From: Myxococcota bacterium
GTDB lineage: Bacteria; Myxococcota_C; UBA6777
Reading direction: 5' to 3'
Assembly: GCA_023150835.1 (NCBI GenBank)
Contig: JAKLKB010000018.1
Span: 1-64,000 of the forward strand
DNA: 64,000 nucleotides
How positions within the stretch are numbered: the stretch's first letter is position 1; each line of letters begins with the position of its first letter. Under the pieces are notes generated by a model, which saw nothing but the letters and a program-made list of their open reading frames with translations, made no database searches and was not told the DNA's origin. The position numbers and the translations under genes are program-made. Below, one piece after another: positions 26,594-35,490 of the stretch.

Positions 26594-27285
26594 CGCTCCT
26601 CCCCTCTTTGGCCAAGCAGCGACAGCCATTCGGGCGCTTGTATCGTGATATGTGACGCCAACTTTTTGCGCGCAGAGAAATAGTAGCCGCGTGCGGTGGT
26701 GGCTTGGCAAGCCATCAGTTCTGCGATCTCTTTGCCTGATCGCTGTTCGATATCGCGCAGCACAAAAGCGATACGCTCTTGTTCAGAAAGTCGCTCAAGG
26801 GCTTTCCCTAAAAACACCTGAAATTGTTGTGTCCGTAGGTATCCCTCTTGCGAAGCCGGAATCGCCGCGCTATCGGTACACTCCAGCACATCCGAGCCGA
26901 GATCGCGGGCTGCTCGTTTGCGCAACCACCCATAACAAGCATGCACCGTCACACGATACAGCCAACCATCGGGGTTTTGCTCCTGATCGACCTCTTCCCA
27001 ACGCTGGTACAACACAAGCGCCACCTCTTGTAAGATATCCAAGGCCGCTTCCCGATCCCGCAACACCCGACACGCGATACCCAACAGACGATCTTGTCTT
27101 TCCCTCAAAAAAGACGAATATGCAGATCGCTTTTTTCGCAAAGAAAGCGCCTCTCTTTCGGACAAAGACGTCTCCCTTCTTGTTTCGTCTGGTTCGCTCT
27201 GTTGCATCGCTCCACCCAAGCTGATCGACGGCAACCAGCCTTCCGCAAATCGCGCAAACATAGAGGATAGCTCGATATCTCGCAT
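26590..27285 (-). CDS. ECF-type RNA polymerase sigma factor
   Basis: A product of about 231 residues. ATG 27285 (AGGGA six bases upstream) is my choice; ATG 27207 (205 aa) is possible and is closer to usual ECF length. Sigma-2: SSFLRERQDRLLGIACRVLRDREAALDILQEVALVLYQRW, with the DxLQE signature, then PDGWLYRVTVHACYGWLRKRA. Sigma-4: ALERLSEQERIAFVLRDIEQRSGKEIAELMACQATTARGYYFSARKKL, a clear helix-turn-helix. It directs RNA polymerase to a stress or envelope regulon and is controlled by the coupled anti-sigma factor downstream. Confidence 0.87.
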   Translation of the reverse strand: MRDIELSSMFARFAEGWLPSISLGGAMQQSEPDETRRETSLSEREALSLRKKRSAYSSFLRERQDRLLGIACRVLRDREAALDILQEVALVLYQRWEEVDQEQNPDGWLYRVTVHACYGWLRKRAARDLGSDVLECTDSAAIPASQEGYLRTQQFQVFLGKALERLSEQERIAFVLRDIEQRSGKEIAELMACQATTARGYYFSARKKLASHITIQAPEWLSLLGQRGEER

Positions 27286-27647
27286 CGCTTTCCCTGCCTC
27301 AATCTCCACAAGCGACGCCTGTTGCGCGATCGCTTGTTTGTTTTGATCGGCTATAGTGATCGGCGATCCAAAATGTTGGGAGCTTACACAAAATTTTTTT
27401 CTGGTAGGACTTATACGAAATCCGCCCATCGTGTTACCGTAAAGAGGTAGGGGCAGCCCCCATAGGCGTTATGGTGAAGCCACCGCTGGCCCCTCTTACA
27501 TGGGTATAAAACACGGGCATCACGCAGAGGATATCGAAAAGAAGAGTCCACGGAAAGCACGGAAAGCACGGAAAGTACGGAAAGTACGGAATCAAGCGAT
27601 ACCCAGATCGGTCGCGACTCTCCAACATAAACCTTTTTTAGACACCC
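27286..27647. other. Spacer with truncated B repeat and 9-bp repeats
   Basis: It contains a truncated B element (27413-27470) and a run of 9-10 base units 'cacggaaag/tacggaaag' at 27549-27590 (about five copies). The sigma-gene promoter should lie at the left end. No gene was recognised. Confidence 0.55.
27549..27590. repeat. Short tandem repeat cacggaaag/tacggaaag
   Basis: About five head-to-tail copies, the first preceded by 'gtc'. It is related in style to the double 'gtgtattcc' (reverse: ggaatacac) near 978-1002. Confidence 0.7.
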
Positions 27648-28037
27648 TCAGCTGGCCCCCACCAAAGCATCCAACACCCCGTCGGACAACAAGCCCGATG
27701 CGTCCAACTCAAGCTCCAAAGCATCTTCTGGGAACTCCATCGCAAGGCTCGAAGAAAAACGCACGCGAAACCGCGTCACCCCTCCCGCTTGTTTCGATGG
27801 ATACACACAAACCACCATTCCCCGACAACCCGCCAAGGGCTGACCTGATTCTGGCAACACACGCACAGCATCGCCCAACAAAAACGGAAACCCATCAAAC
27901 CCTCGCATCGAAGGGGGTTCCGCCACGATGGTCGGCAACGTTCCGCTATCATCGCGTCGAGTGTTGTACGCAGCAGTCTGTGGTTGGAGAGGTGGATGAA
28001 AAAAAAGCGCATGCTGAGATGAACTAGGCTTACGCAT
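27648..28037 (-). CDS. Hypothetical protein with small SH3-like/KOW-like domain
   Basis: A frame of 129 codons. The first 43 residues are low quality and the real start may be nearer ATG 27908 (MRGFDGFPFLLGD). Neither start has a good ribosome-binding site. The segment LGDAVRVLPESGQPLAGCRGMVVCVYPSKQAGGVTRFRVRFSSSLAMEFPEDALELE has the strand pattern of a small beta-barrel of the KOW/SH3 or DUF4926 sort (V-x-V, then G..GxVV.V.., then F.V.F). The upstream spacer holds three CRP-like palindromes about 280 bases away. Confidence 0.5.
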   Translation of the reverse strand: MRKPSSSQHALFFHPPLQPQTAAYNTRRDDSGTLPTIVAEPPSMRGFDGFPFLLGDAVRVLPESGQPLAGCRGMVVCVYPSKQAGGVTRFRVRFSSSLAMEFPEDALELELDASGLLSDGVLDALVGAS

Positions 28038-28310
28038 AATCGAACCCTTTCAAGGCTCCTGATGCTTCGCATCGCTCGACTCCGCAAGCGATCACAAAAC
28101 ATTCGGGACTGTCTTGCTTGATGGTTCCTCGGTAAGATGTTGATTCGTATGTTGAATGACTTCGAGGTGTCTGTTTGTGTCCGTCCATTGACACCACAAC
28201 CCCTTTCTACGACGACCATCAAAAAAAAAAGTTAAGGCTCTCGCTGTTTTTTTTTAACAACTGTTGCCCACCACCTGTCTCCCCTTCTTCTCCGTAAGAA
28301 AAATATTTTC

Positions 28311-28402
28311 TGTGATTTATCTCACATGACACTTTTTTCTGTGATTTATCTCACATGACACTTTTTTCTGTGATTTATCTCACATGACACTTTTTTCTGT
28401 GA
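28311..28402. promoter_or_regulatory. Three perfect CRP-like palindromes plus a half site, 29-bp period
   Basis: TGTGATTTATCTCACA occurs at 28311-28326, 28340-28355 and 28369-28384, and TGTGA followed by a diverged right half at 28398. TGTGA-N6-TCACA is the CRP consensus arrangement. The unit including the flanking TGACACTTTTTTC is 29 bases. CRP/FNR-type binding is inferred. Confidence 0.6.
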
Positions 28403-28464
28403 TGTGTACGAGAGAAGAGAGGCGTGTGTTTGACTTTTTGAAATAAGAGTGACCCTGTTGGACA

Positions 28465-28705
28465 AAAAAAGCCGTGTTCGCGCTACTCCAAGCGGCAAAG
28501 TCGTTGGCGTGAAAAGCACTTATACGAAATCCGCCCGTTGCGTGATCGTAAAAATGTAGGGGCAGACAGGTGTGGCTGCCCAACAATCGGGCGTCTACGC
28601 GCTCTCCTTCGATCACAGATCACTCGGATATCGTATTATTCGCCCCGCCAATACGGGGTCAAGGAAGCCGCGCTCTATGGCGGGGCGTGGGGTGACACCC
28701 CACAA
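28465..28705 (+). repeat. A-family repeat split by an inserted B element
   Basis: The left half of A (AAAAAAAGCCGTGTTCGCG .. GTCGTTGGCGTGAAAAG) ends at about 28516. The right half (TTCGCC.. CGCCAATACGGGGTCAAGG..) resumes at about 28638. The 120 bases between are a complete B element. Confidence 0.75.
28522..28636 (+). repeat. B-family MITE-like repeat nested in A
   Basis: The ends ATACGAAATCCG and CGGATATCGTAT are inverted repeats (11 of 12). The core is TAGGGGCAGACAGGTGTGGC. Confidence 0.75.
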
Positions 28706-28726
28706 ACACCATCGACTGCGCGAGTC

Positions 28727-29722
28727 CTATTGGAATTGAATGACGAGACGGGGTTCTTTTCCTTGGAGGGCGGGATCGAATCCGGTGAGGGTGCGGCTGC
28801 TTTTGTATTTTTCGCCGTCTTGGTCGGTGGCTGCGTTAAAAAGAAACACGCTGATGGCGTTTCCAGCGCGCCAATCGGGTTGTGCAAAGACCTCTTGGAG
28901 CAGTGCCTTTAGGTCTTTGGGGACTTGGTAGAGAGTTTGCCGATCCCAACAGTCTTTTTTGCGTTGGGGGCAATCGTATTCGTACTTGGGGGAGGTGCTG
29001 TCATCGCTGCAATCGGCGTTGCATCGGACGATCCAGCGATCGATCTTGGCGGTGGTCTTGCTGCGTTGATCGGGCCTACCTTGGACGTAATCTTGGACGT
29101 TGTAGATAGCGGAATCTGCGGTCTTTTCTGCGTAGACGTTGATCATCAAGCGGTTGTTGCTATCGACTTCGTTTTGTGGATAAAAGGACAGATACGCCGA
29201 AACGACGGAGGCACCTTGGGGAACAGCGACTTGTCGAAAGCGAAACGCCGTAAAATAAGAGGGATTTCCTGTCGCAGAGTGCCGTCCCAAGGGGACTGTT
29301 TTTCCTGAAAAATAGTTCCACGCCGTGCCGCTCATCAGATAAGAGGCCACGATGTCCTCAGGATGCGTGATCGTCAGAGATATCGGGCCTGCTGTATCAG
29401 GGCTAAGGGACTCAGCAACAGCTTCGCGGGCCTGTTCTTCGGCCTTTTCGGGGATGATTTCGGCCCCATCTACGGGCATCTCGGAGGAACGCTCGATCAG
29501 GGCCTCGGCTTGGGGTTCAGACGAGCTTTCTTGGGTGTCCTCGACGACGGCTTCTTGGGAAGTCTCGGCTCCTACGGGTTCTTTGGGAGTCGTCTCGCTG
29601 GCGGATTCTTGGCGGGGTTCGCTGCTACTGACTTCTCCTTCTGCGAGGGGGGCTGACGGCGGACAAGCAGGCAGCCCGATCAAGAGAACAAGACCGATCA
29701 CCAGATATCCAAAATAACGCAT
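28727..29722 (-). CDS. Lipoprotein with beta-sandwich (DNRLRE-like) domain
   Basis: A 331-residue product. MRYFGYLVIGLVLLIGLPAC gives a clear lipoprotein signal (Cys20). A Glu/Ser/Pro-rich linker runs to about residue 105. The C-terminal domain (about 110-331) has FRFRQVAVPQGASVVSAYLSFYPQNEVDSNNRLMINVYAEKTADSAIYNVQDYVQ, resembling DNRLRE-type beta-sandwich domains (a phrase like 'vp.ga.v.sA.L.f'), and ends with a strand LVIQFQ. Four cysteines (RCNADCSDD, YDCPQRKKDC) may make disulfides. It is probably surface-exposed. Role unknown. Confidence 0.78.
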   Translation of the reverse strand: MRYFGYLVIGLVLLIGLPACPPSAPLAEGEVSSSEPRQESASETTPKEPVGAETSQEAVVEDTQESSSEPQAEALIERSSEMPVDGAEIIPEKAEEQAREAVAESLSPDTAGPISLTITHPEDIVASYLMSGTAWNYFSGKTVPLGRHSATGNPSYFTAFRFRQVAVPQGASVVSAYLSFYPQNEVDSNNRLMINVYAEKTADSAIYNVQDYVQGRPDQRSKTTAKIDRWIVRCNADCSDDSTSPKYEYDCPQRKKDCWDRQTLYQVPKDLKALLQEVFAQPDWRAGNAISVFLFNAATDQDGEKYKSSRTLTGFDPALQGKEPRLVIQFQ

Positions 29723-29744
29723 CTTTCGCTCCTATAGACGGCGA

Positions 29745-31499
29745 TCAGATCGACATCGAGCCTTCGCGGAAATCGCTGTTTGCGAGGTGGACGTTGATGC
29801 AAACGGGCGTCCCTTCGGCGGCGAGGCGCTTGGCTTCGTCGATAGCGCCGTCGATCTGGCTGCTTTCCGTGATCAAGATGCCTTTGGCCCCGTAGCCTTC
29901 GGCCACTTTGTGATAATCGGTGCGGCGCAGCGTTGTTCCGACCGCATCACCGAGGATCTTGACTTGATCGCGAGCGATCTGTTGCCAACTTGCGTCGTTT
30001 CCGATCACCGCGATCGGAGCAAAGCCACTGCGCACGCACGTATCAAACTCCGCGATACTGTAGGCACATGAGCCATCTCCATAAAACAACCAGACTTCGG
30101 CGCTAGGCCGCACGCTTGCCGCTCCCACCGCAAAGCCTCCACCAACGCCCAACGTGCCGAAGACTCCGGGGTCAAGCCAACTCAACGGACTGCGAGGCCG
30201 CACGATGTACGAGCCTGTCGCCACAAAGTCCCCACCATCGACGATCAACACGCTATCTTCGGCGATCTTTTCTTCGATGCGCAAAAAGAGATGGATCGGA
30301 TCAACCAACGGCCCCTCTGTTCGGGCGCTTTTGAGGATCTCTGCATCCCGTGCATCTTCGCGTGTTTTCAAGACACCAAACCAATCGCCCCAATTCTTGC
30401 GTTGGATCACACGTTGCGACAACTGCACCAAAAAGTGTCCGGGATGCGCTTGGATCGGGATCGTCGGACGTCGATTTTTCTTGAGTGCCGTAGGATCGAG
30501 GTTGATGCTGATCAGCTCGGCCTTTTTGTTGATCTTGATCCCGTAGCCAAGGCGAAAATCAAACGGAAAGCCCGCCACGATCACCACATCCGCTTCTTTT
30601 AATGCAGCACTTCGCTGATGCCGAAACTGCACTTCGCTAAACCGCCCCAATAGACCGCGTGATGCGCCCCCCAAAAACGTCGGGACGCCCAACGTCCGCA
30701 CCGCAGACGCCAAAGCTTCCGCCCGATCAGGCGTCAAGTTCACCATCGCTTGGTTTCCGATCACCAACACAGGCTTCGATGCACTCGAAAGGGCCGCAGA
30801 CACCTGTTCTAATTGGCGGCCCACACCCAAACCAAACGGTAGGTCGAATGACGGCCAGCCCGGGATCGGTAGATGCGGCATGTGGAATTGATGCTGGAGA
30901 TATCCTTTCATCGCCAACTGTGCGGCTTTTCCGACGACGCCCTTCATCTTGTCGACGCCCGACTCTTTCATATACCACTCTTCCACGATCTCTTTCGGAT
31001 ACAGCACATCGACGGGGATCTCCAAAAACACCGGTCCCGGCACGCCTTCCGTCGCGACCGCAAAGGCTTTTTCCAGCATCGGCACCAGATCGCCCACTTT
31101 GTTGCAACGCGCCGCCCACTTGGTGATCGGCTTCATCAACGACAACTGATCGATATCTTGCAGAGAACCTCGTCCCCGCAATACGGTTGCGGTCGCACCA
31201 CCCAAGATCAAGATCGGCTGCTGCGCTTCTTGTGCGTTTTTGACCGCTGTCACGGTGTTGGTCACCCCCGGCCCTGCGGTCACAGCGCAAACGCCCGGGA
31301 TACCCGTCATTCGGCTCGCTGCATCCGCAGCAAACGCCGCTGTCGCCTCGTCTCGGACATCCACCACCGTCAGGCCGTGCATCTTCGCGCCCTGCAAGAT
31401 CGGCGAGATATGCCCCCCACACAGGTTGTACAAACAAGACACGCCATGCGCCGCCAACACCTCGCCCACTATCGAACCACCGTGTATATGCTCACTCAT
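29745..31499 (-). CDS. ThDP-dependent 2-hydroxyacyl-CoA lyase / acetolactate synthase-like enzyme
   Basis: A 584-residue product. ATG 31499 has GGAG six bases upstream. The N-terminal PYR domain has [54 protein letters not shown], with the catalytic Glu of RDE. The C-terminal ThDP-binding motif is [34 protein letters not shown] (GDG-x(24-27)-N). [24 protein letters not shown] is nearly the wording I recall for ILVBL/HACL2 proteins, so cleavage of 2-hydroxyacyl-CoA is more likely than branched amino acid synthesis; no ilvN/ilvC is adjacent. It would act as a cytoplasmic homotetramer. Confidence 0.82.
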   Translation of the reverse strand: MSEHIHGGSIVGEVLAAHGVSCLYNLCGGHISPILQGAKMHGLTVVDVRDEATAAFAADAASRMTGIPGVCAVTAGPGVTNTVTAVKNAQEAQQPILILGGATATVLRGRGSLQDIDQLSLMKPITKWAARCNKVGDLVPMLEKAFAVATEGVPGPVFLEIPVDVLYPKEIVEEWYMKESGVDKMKGVVGKAAQLAMKGYLQHQFHMPHLPIPGWPSFDLPFGLGVGRQLEQVSAALSSASKPVLVIGNQAMVNLTPDRAEALASAVRTLGVPTFLGGASRGLLGRFSEVQFRHQRSAALKEADVVIVAGFPFDFRLGYGIKINKKAELISINLDPTALKKNRRPTIPIQAHPGHFLVQLSQRVIQRKNWGDWFGVLKTREDARDAEILKSARTEGPLVDPIHLFLRIEEKIAEDSVLIVDGGDFVATGSYIVRPRSPLSWLDPGVFGTLGVGGGFAVGAASVRPSAEVWLFYGDGSCAYSIAEFDTCVRSGFAPIAVIGNDASWQQIARDQVKILGDAVGTTLRRTDYHKVAEGYGAKGILITESSQIDGAIDEAKRLAAEGTPVCINVHLANSDFREGSMSI

Positions 31500-31795
31500 C
31501 GAAAACTCCATCTTTCTGTTTCATCCAAGCCCATGCAGGTGTCATCCCGCAAGAAGCTCCCAACATCGCGGAAGAGACAAGCCAATCAGAAGAGAGCCAA
31601 CTTGCCACAAACCTCCTGCGCGCCCATCACAACCGCATCAACTCGTTCTGTCAAGCAGATGGCTCGATCGGTCGCCCTTCAAACAAACCACTGCACTGCT
31701 TGAAAGAGCGCAAACACGGAGTCTTTGTCTACGGATTGCTCCCGTATGTGCATCCTTCAAGATTTGTAGCGAGCAAGAAGCGGTCGGTACGGAGG

Positions 31796-32191
31796 TTAGG
31801 GCTTTTTGTAACGGATCTCGGCGTCTGCCGATGCGCAAATTCCGACTCCCCCAAGAACAACGCTGCTATAGCCGCTCGACTGATTCATCCGTTCAGCCGA
31901 GATATGGCTTGCGCTGCCCGTTGTTTCGTTCAAACTTCCGCCTGATATCGTGCTGTCTTCCCCGATCGTGCGATTCAAATGCCCCCCCAACACACAACTC
32001 GTCAGCCCACCCGCCCGATTCGAAGAACCGCCGAGAACAGCACTACCGCGCCCTATCGCTTGGTTATCCGTTCCACCCACCACAGCACTTCGATCACCTT
32101 TCGCTTCGTTGCTACCGCCTTCGGGTACGCTGCTGCGATTCCCTATTTTTGTTTGGAGCGGCTTACTGATGAAAGGGTTTTTTGGAACCAA
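31796..32191 (-). pseudogene. Fragment with YadA-head-like GG repeats
   Basis: A frame of 131 codons made of about seven repeats of 14 residues of the type (S/V)xVLGGxxNxAxGxx[46 protein letters not shown]. This resembles the left-handed beta-roll head of trimeric autotransporters or long surface proteins. It has no signal peptide, no ribosome-binding site and no anchor, and its 5' end overlaps the end of the preceding gene by 49 bases in another frame. I take it as a decayed or truncated remnant; a short intact product cannot be excluded. Confidence 0.45.
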
Positions 32192-33036
32192 TCTCGATCA
32201 AATTGCAACATTGCATGGCGAAGGCCCTCCCATAAGATCGGCGCTGTGCCGTCTAGATGGCGGCGCATCCAAAGACCAAGAAGCACAGCCGGCGGGTGCG
32301 CATAGTCTCCGTCGGTGGATTCGCCGTCGGGATCCCAGAACTTATGCTGCGGAAGAGTGCTACGAAATCGCTTCACAAGATACGAAAGCCCTCCCTTGCT
32401 GTCGGTCAACGCAAGAGCTTTTTCGTACGCCTTCACTTCTTGTTTCAAGTCAAGTTTTGTGTGCAAATGCAGATAAGTCTCTACACATTTCCTCGCATAG
32501 TCGCGCAGCATCACGTCATAAACAGTTTGCCACTTGTACGCCCCAACCTTCTGATCTGGTGAAGGCATCAAATGAGCGATCACCCAACGCACAAACGCAG
32601 GATTCACCGAGTTTCGTTTTGCGCGCTCGGGTTTAGGCGATCCAAGAAATATCTTCTGCCCAGACAAACGTTCCCAAACAGCCAGTTCATCGGCGAATTG
32701 GCCTTTTTCTTTCGAGAGTTTTTTGAAATGGAGATGGAGCGCTTCTGCAAACAAAAGCCGCCAAGATCCGTGTGATCGCCAAAAAGTTCCGAGCTTTTTT
32801 CGATGAAACGCCAACGGACCCTTGGGCGCAAAGAAGCTCGTGATGTACTCATAAGCAAGCAAATCGACGAAGATCTCTGAAATAAGAGGTTGTTTCGTCT
32901 CGAACGCGCTTTTCTTGAGCAGCACAGAAGATCGATCTGGGGGAGGTGTCGCAGGCCGAGAATTCGGCGGCTGCGCGAAAGACTGGAACGGGGAAAGGCA
33001 AAGCAAACTCAGCAAAATACATAGACTTATTCGCAT
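32143..33036 (-). CDS. Exported protein, unknown
   Basis: A 297-residue product. ATG 33036 has AGGAGAAAG upstream. [22 protein letters not shown] is a signal peptide for secretion. The mature protein is helical and basic, with many aromatic/His positions ([71 protein letters not shown]). No catalytic motif or family recognised. It is probably periplasmic. It precedes the YadA-like fragment on the same strand. Confidence 0.7.
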   Translation of the reverse strand: MRISLCILLSLLCLSPFQSFAQPPNSRPATPPPDRSSVLLKKSAFETKQPLISEIFVDLLAYEYITSFFAPKGPLAFHRKKLGTFWRSHGSWRLLFAEALHLHFKKLSKEKGQFADELAVWERLSGQKIFLGSPKPERAKRNSVNPAFVRWVIAHLMPSPDQKVGAYKWQTVYDVMLRDYARKCVETYLHLHTKLDLKQEVKAYEKALALTDSKGGLSYLVKRFRSTLPQHKFWDPDGESTDGDYAHPPAVLLGLWMRRHLDGTAPILWEGLRHAMLQFDRDWFQKTLSSVSRSKQK

Positions 33037-33583
33037 GGACTTTCTCCTAAGTCGGAGGGTTTGTAGAAGTGCCGCAGTTCGTCGTAAAGCACCCATTGCT
33101 TTTCGAAATCGAGCTGTCTGCGCATCGTCCATCTCTATCAAACGGGTGTTTTTTCTTCGCTGAGATTCGGTTCGTCTGATCTTGCGGGAGCGTTGGAACA
33201 CCTTACACACTGCTCTCGTTGGCGTCAACACACTCGCGGCACGAGCAAGCGAAGCTCGCTTTGTTTCATGGAAAGATCTCAACCGCATGGCTTGTTTGTG
33301 ACGGATGCCCAAAAAAGGTGTTTGTAAAACGTAGCGGCTGGCGAAGGGGCAACTATAAACTTTGCAACAGCGGCTCAGTCCCCAAAACTTTAAGATCGGC
33401 GAAGGGGCAACACCCCGCAGCATAAACCCACCGCATCGCTCGGATGCGACTCGGGGAAGCCTTGCGCCTTGCTTGCCTCGGTGCCGCCCCTTCGATATGA
33501 TGCGCCGCCGAAACGTATGCCGAGATGTTGCATCCAAGGCATACCATCGGACACCCCCATCCACCGAGACGAAAGAGGAAGCC
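33037..33583. other. Intergenic spacer, divergent promoter region
   Basis: About 550 bases between an exported-protein gene (leftward) and dapD (rightward). A short direct repeat GGCGAAGGGGCAAC occurs near 33341 and 33398. No gene, known riboswitch or repeat-family member was recognised. Confidence 0.4.
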
Positions 33584-34753
33584 ATGCCGATCCAAACCAT
33601 CGAAGATTTTCAAGCCTACGTCCAAAGCATCGAAGCAGAGGCCGATTACAAACGTCCGCTGGCTTATGGACTCGGAATCCGCCGTCGCAAGGGCGAAAAA
33701 ACGCTGGATGTGTTGTTTCCCCACATCAACTACCAAACCAACTTTGGCGGTGCGGCTGTACTCTCCAAAAAAGTCGGGTGGTTCGGACAACAAAACGGAT
33801 TTGCCTCCCTCACCCTCGAACAGATCCAAGACCTCCACAAGACTTTTCTCCCTTTTCGCAACGACACCACCAAGCCCCATCCCAACCTGCGCACCCTTGA
33901 AACCATCCTCGCTGCCCACAAAACGCCCGAAGGATACGCAGAGATCGACATCATCCTTTATCTTCTCTTTGACGGGAGCCACCCCGTTCAAACGCCCGAA
34001 GAGGCCTACTTTAAGCTCCAATGCCTCTCTCAACGCTGTGTCAAACCCCACAGCGTCAATCTCCAAGGCGCATTTGGCGTCCTCCACAACCTCGCGTGGA
34101 CCAACTACGGCCCCATGCTTCCCGAAGACGTCCCCGCCGAACGCATCCGCTACCTTTACTCCGCTCAACCTCTTCAGATCAGCCATCTTGACAAGTTTCC
34201 TTACCTTGTGGACTACCATCTCCCAAGCGGCTGTCGTATCGCAGCCAACGCCCAAGTCCGCCTCGGTGCTTACCTCGGCGAAGGAACCACCGTGATGCCC
34301 GCAGGTTACATCAACTTCAACGCAGGCACCGAAGGGAACGCGATGGTCGAAGGGCGCATCTCTGGCGGTGTTTTTGTGGGTGCAAACTCCGATATCGGCG
34401 GAGGGGCCTCGATCATGGGAACCCTCTCAGGAGGCAACAAGCATGTGATCACCATCGGCGAAAAATGCCTGCTCGGAGCCAACGCAGGGACGGGCATCTC
34501 GCTTGGATTTGGCTGCACCATCCAAGCAGGTCTCTACATCACCGCAGGCATGAAGATCTTTCTCTACAACCAACACGACCAACCCACCGACCTCAACGGA
34601 AAGATCGTCGAAGAAGGCCAAAACCTCGTCAAAGCGATGGATCTGAGCGGTCGCGACAAGATGCTGTTTCTTCAAGACTCCCGCACGGGCCGCGTGATCT
34701 GCAAACCCAACCCCAAAACCATCGAACTGAACGCCGCTTTGCACAAAAACTAA
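33584..34753 (+). CDS. dapD: 2,3,4,5-tetrahydropyridine-2,6-dicarboxylate N-succinyltransferase
   Basis: A 389-residue product. ATG 33584 has AGAGGAAGCC upstream. The C-terminal half is a left-handed beta-helix of hexapeptide repeats: CRIAANAQVRLGAYLGEGTTVMPAGYINFNAGTEGNAMVEGRISGGVFVGANSDIGGGASIMGTLSGG, followed by GEKCLLGANAGTGISLGFGCTIQAGLYITAGMK. The N-terminal part (YGLGIRRRKGEKTLDVLFP) and the length fit the long DapD class (as in epsilonproteobacteria and actinobacteria). It succinylates tetrahydrodipicolinate in lysine and diaminopimelate synthesis. No other dap genes are adjacent. Its last codons (..NAALHKN) are duplicated in the spacer downstream. Confidence 0.9.
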   Translation: MPIQTIEDFQAYVQSIEAEADYKRPLAYGLGIRRRKGEKTLDVLFPHINYQTNFGGAAVLSKKVGWFGQQNGFASLTLEQIQDLHKTFLPFRNDTTKPHPNLRTLETILAAHKTPEGYAEIDIILYLLFDGSHPVQTPEEAYFKLQCLSQRCVKPHSVNLQGAFGVLHNLAWTNYGPMLPEDVPAERIRYLYSAQPLQISHLDKFPYLVDYHLPSGCRIAANAQVRLGAYLGEGTTVMPAGYINFNAGTEGNAMVEGRISGGVFVGANSDIGGGASIMGTLSGGNKHVITIGEKCLLGANAGTGISLGFGCTIQAGLYITAGMKIFLYNQHDQPTDLNGKIVEEGQNLVKAMDLSGRDKMLFLQDSRTGRVICKPNPKTIELNAALHKN

Positions 34754-34817
34754 CGCAAACAGCGGGTTCGTTCTTCAACGCCTATCCCAGAACTGAACGC
34801 CGCTTTGCACAAAAACG
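34727..34817 (+). repeat. 27-bp duplication of the dapD 3' end
   Basis: GAACTGAACGCCGCTTTGCA followed by CAAAAAC occurs at the end of dapD (from about 34726) and again from about 34791 in the spacer. Confidence 0.85.
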
Positions 34818-34926
34818 GACCTTTGCGCCACCGCGCAGCCTTCCACGAAAAGTCAACACGTGGCTTCACCCCATGCCGTTCCACCCGATGGATCGGCATA
34901 TCCGCACCTCAAAGGAGTTTCCTCAG

Positions 34927-35403
34927 ATGTACACTCTGACGCTTTGGCTTCACTCGTTCTTGCGCTGGGCCTTGTTATTGGCCCTTCTATTCAAAATCTG
35001 GCAGGCGTATTCAGGCTGGTTCCAAAACAAAGCTTGGACGCCGCTTGACAAACAAGGCAATCTTCTCGTGCTGATCTTCTCTCATCTCCAGCTTGTTTTG
35101 GGACTTATCCTGTATCTTGGCCTCAGCCCTTATGGCGCCTCTTCTTTCAAAAATGGGATGAAGATCGTCATGAAGACGCGAGAGTTGCGCTTTTGGGCGG
35201 TCGAACATATCGCACTGATGCTGCTTTCGCTGGTGTTCGTCCAGATCGGCTTTTCCATCGCCAAGCGCAAAGAAGAAAGCCTGAGCCAGCACAAGATTTC
35301 CGCTATCTGGTTTACGGTGGCCTTGGTTGCGCTGCTCGCAGCGATCCCGTGGCCCTTCCTTTCCACAGGTGCAGGAAGACCTTGGCTGCGCTTGGGTTGG
35401 TGA
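34927..35403 (+). CDS. Small integral membrane protein (four helices)
   Basis: A 158-residue product. ATG 34927 lies about ten bases after AAGGAG. Four hydrophobic segments alternate with short charged loops: LTLWLHSFLRWALLLALLFKI, LLVLIFSHLQLVLGLILYL, AVEHIALMLLSLVFVQIGFSI and IWFTVALVALLAAIPWPFL. His residues in helices 1, 2 and 3 (LHSFLRW, SHLQL, VEHIA) recall heme-ligating membrane cytochrome-b-like proteins common in Bacteroidetes and Myxococcota. Heme binding is inference. Confidence 0.72.
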   Translation: MYTLTLWLHSFLRWALLLALLFKIWQAYSGWFQNKAWTPLDKQGNLLVLIFSHLQLVLGLILYLGLSPYGASSFKNGMKIVMKTRELRFWAVEHIALMLLSLVFVQIGFSIAKRKEESLSQHKISAIWFTVALVALLAAIPWPFLSTGAGRPWLRLGW

Positions 35404-35490
35404 TTTGATGTAGGAAGGGGCGGGCGATGCGGCGGGTTTGCTTTTGTCGCGTTTCAAACGCTGGTTCGCTCTCTACGAACGGCGGCTGCA

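Larger units (their letters stand above)
28038..28726. other. 690-bp spacer: CRP-like array and nested repeats
   Basis: From left to right: 170 bases with no feature, homopolymer A and T runs near 28205-28255, the CRP-like array (28311-28402), then an A element split by a B element (28465-28705). No supported gene. Confidence 0.6.

Noticed and set aside
27776..28222. 148-codon minus-strand frame in the spacer before the CRP-like array
   Set aside because: Out of frame with the SH3-like gene it overlaps, with poor composition and no start signal.
28304..28402. Reading the 29-bp array as a CRISPR
   Set aside because: Units abut with no variable spacers and contain a perfect CRP palindrome, so a tandem operator-like array fits better.
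29352..31703. Plus-strand frames opposite the lipoprotein and ThDP enzyme genes
   Set aside because: No ribosome-binding sites or motifs; the minus-strand products are clear.
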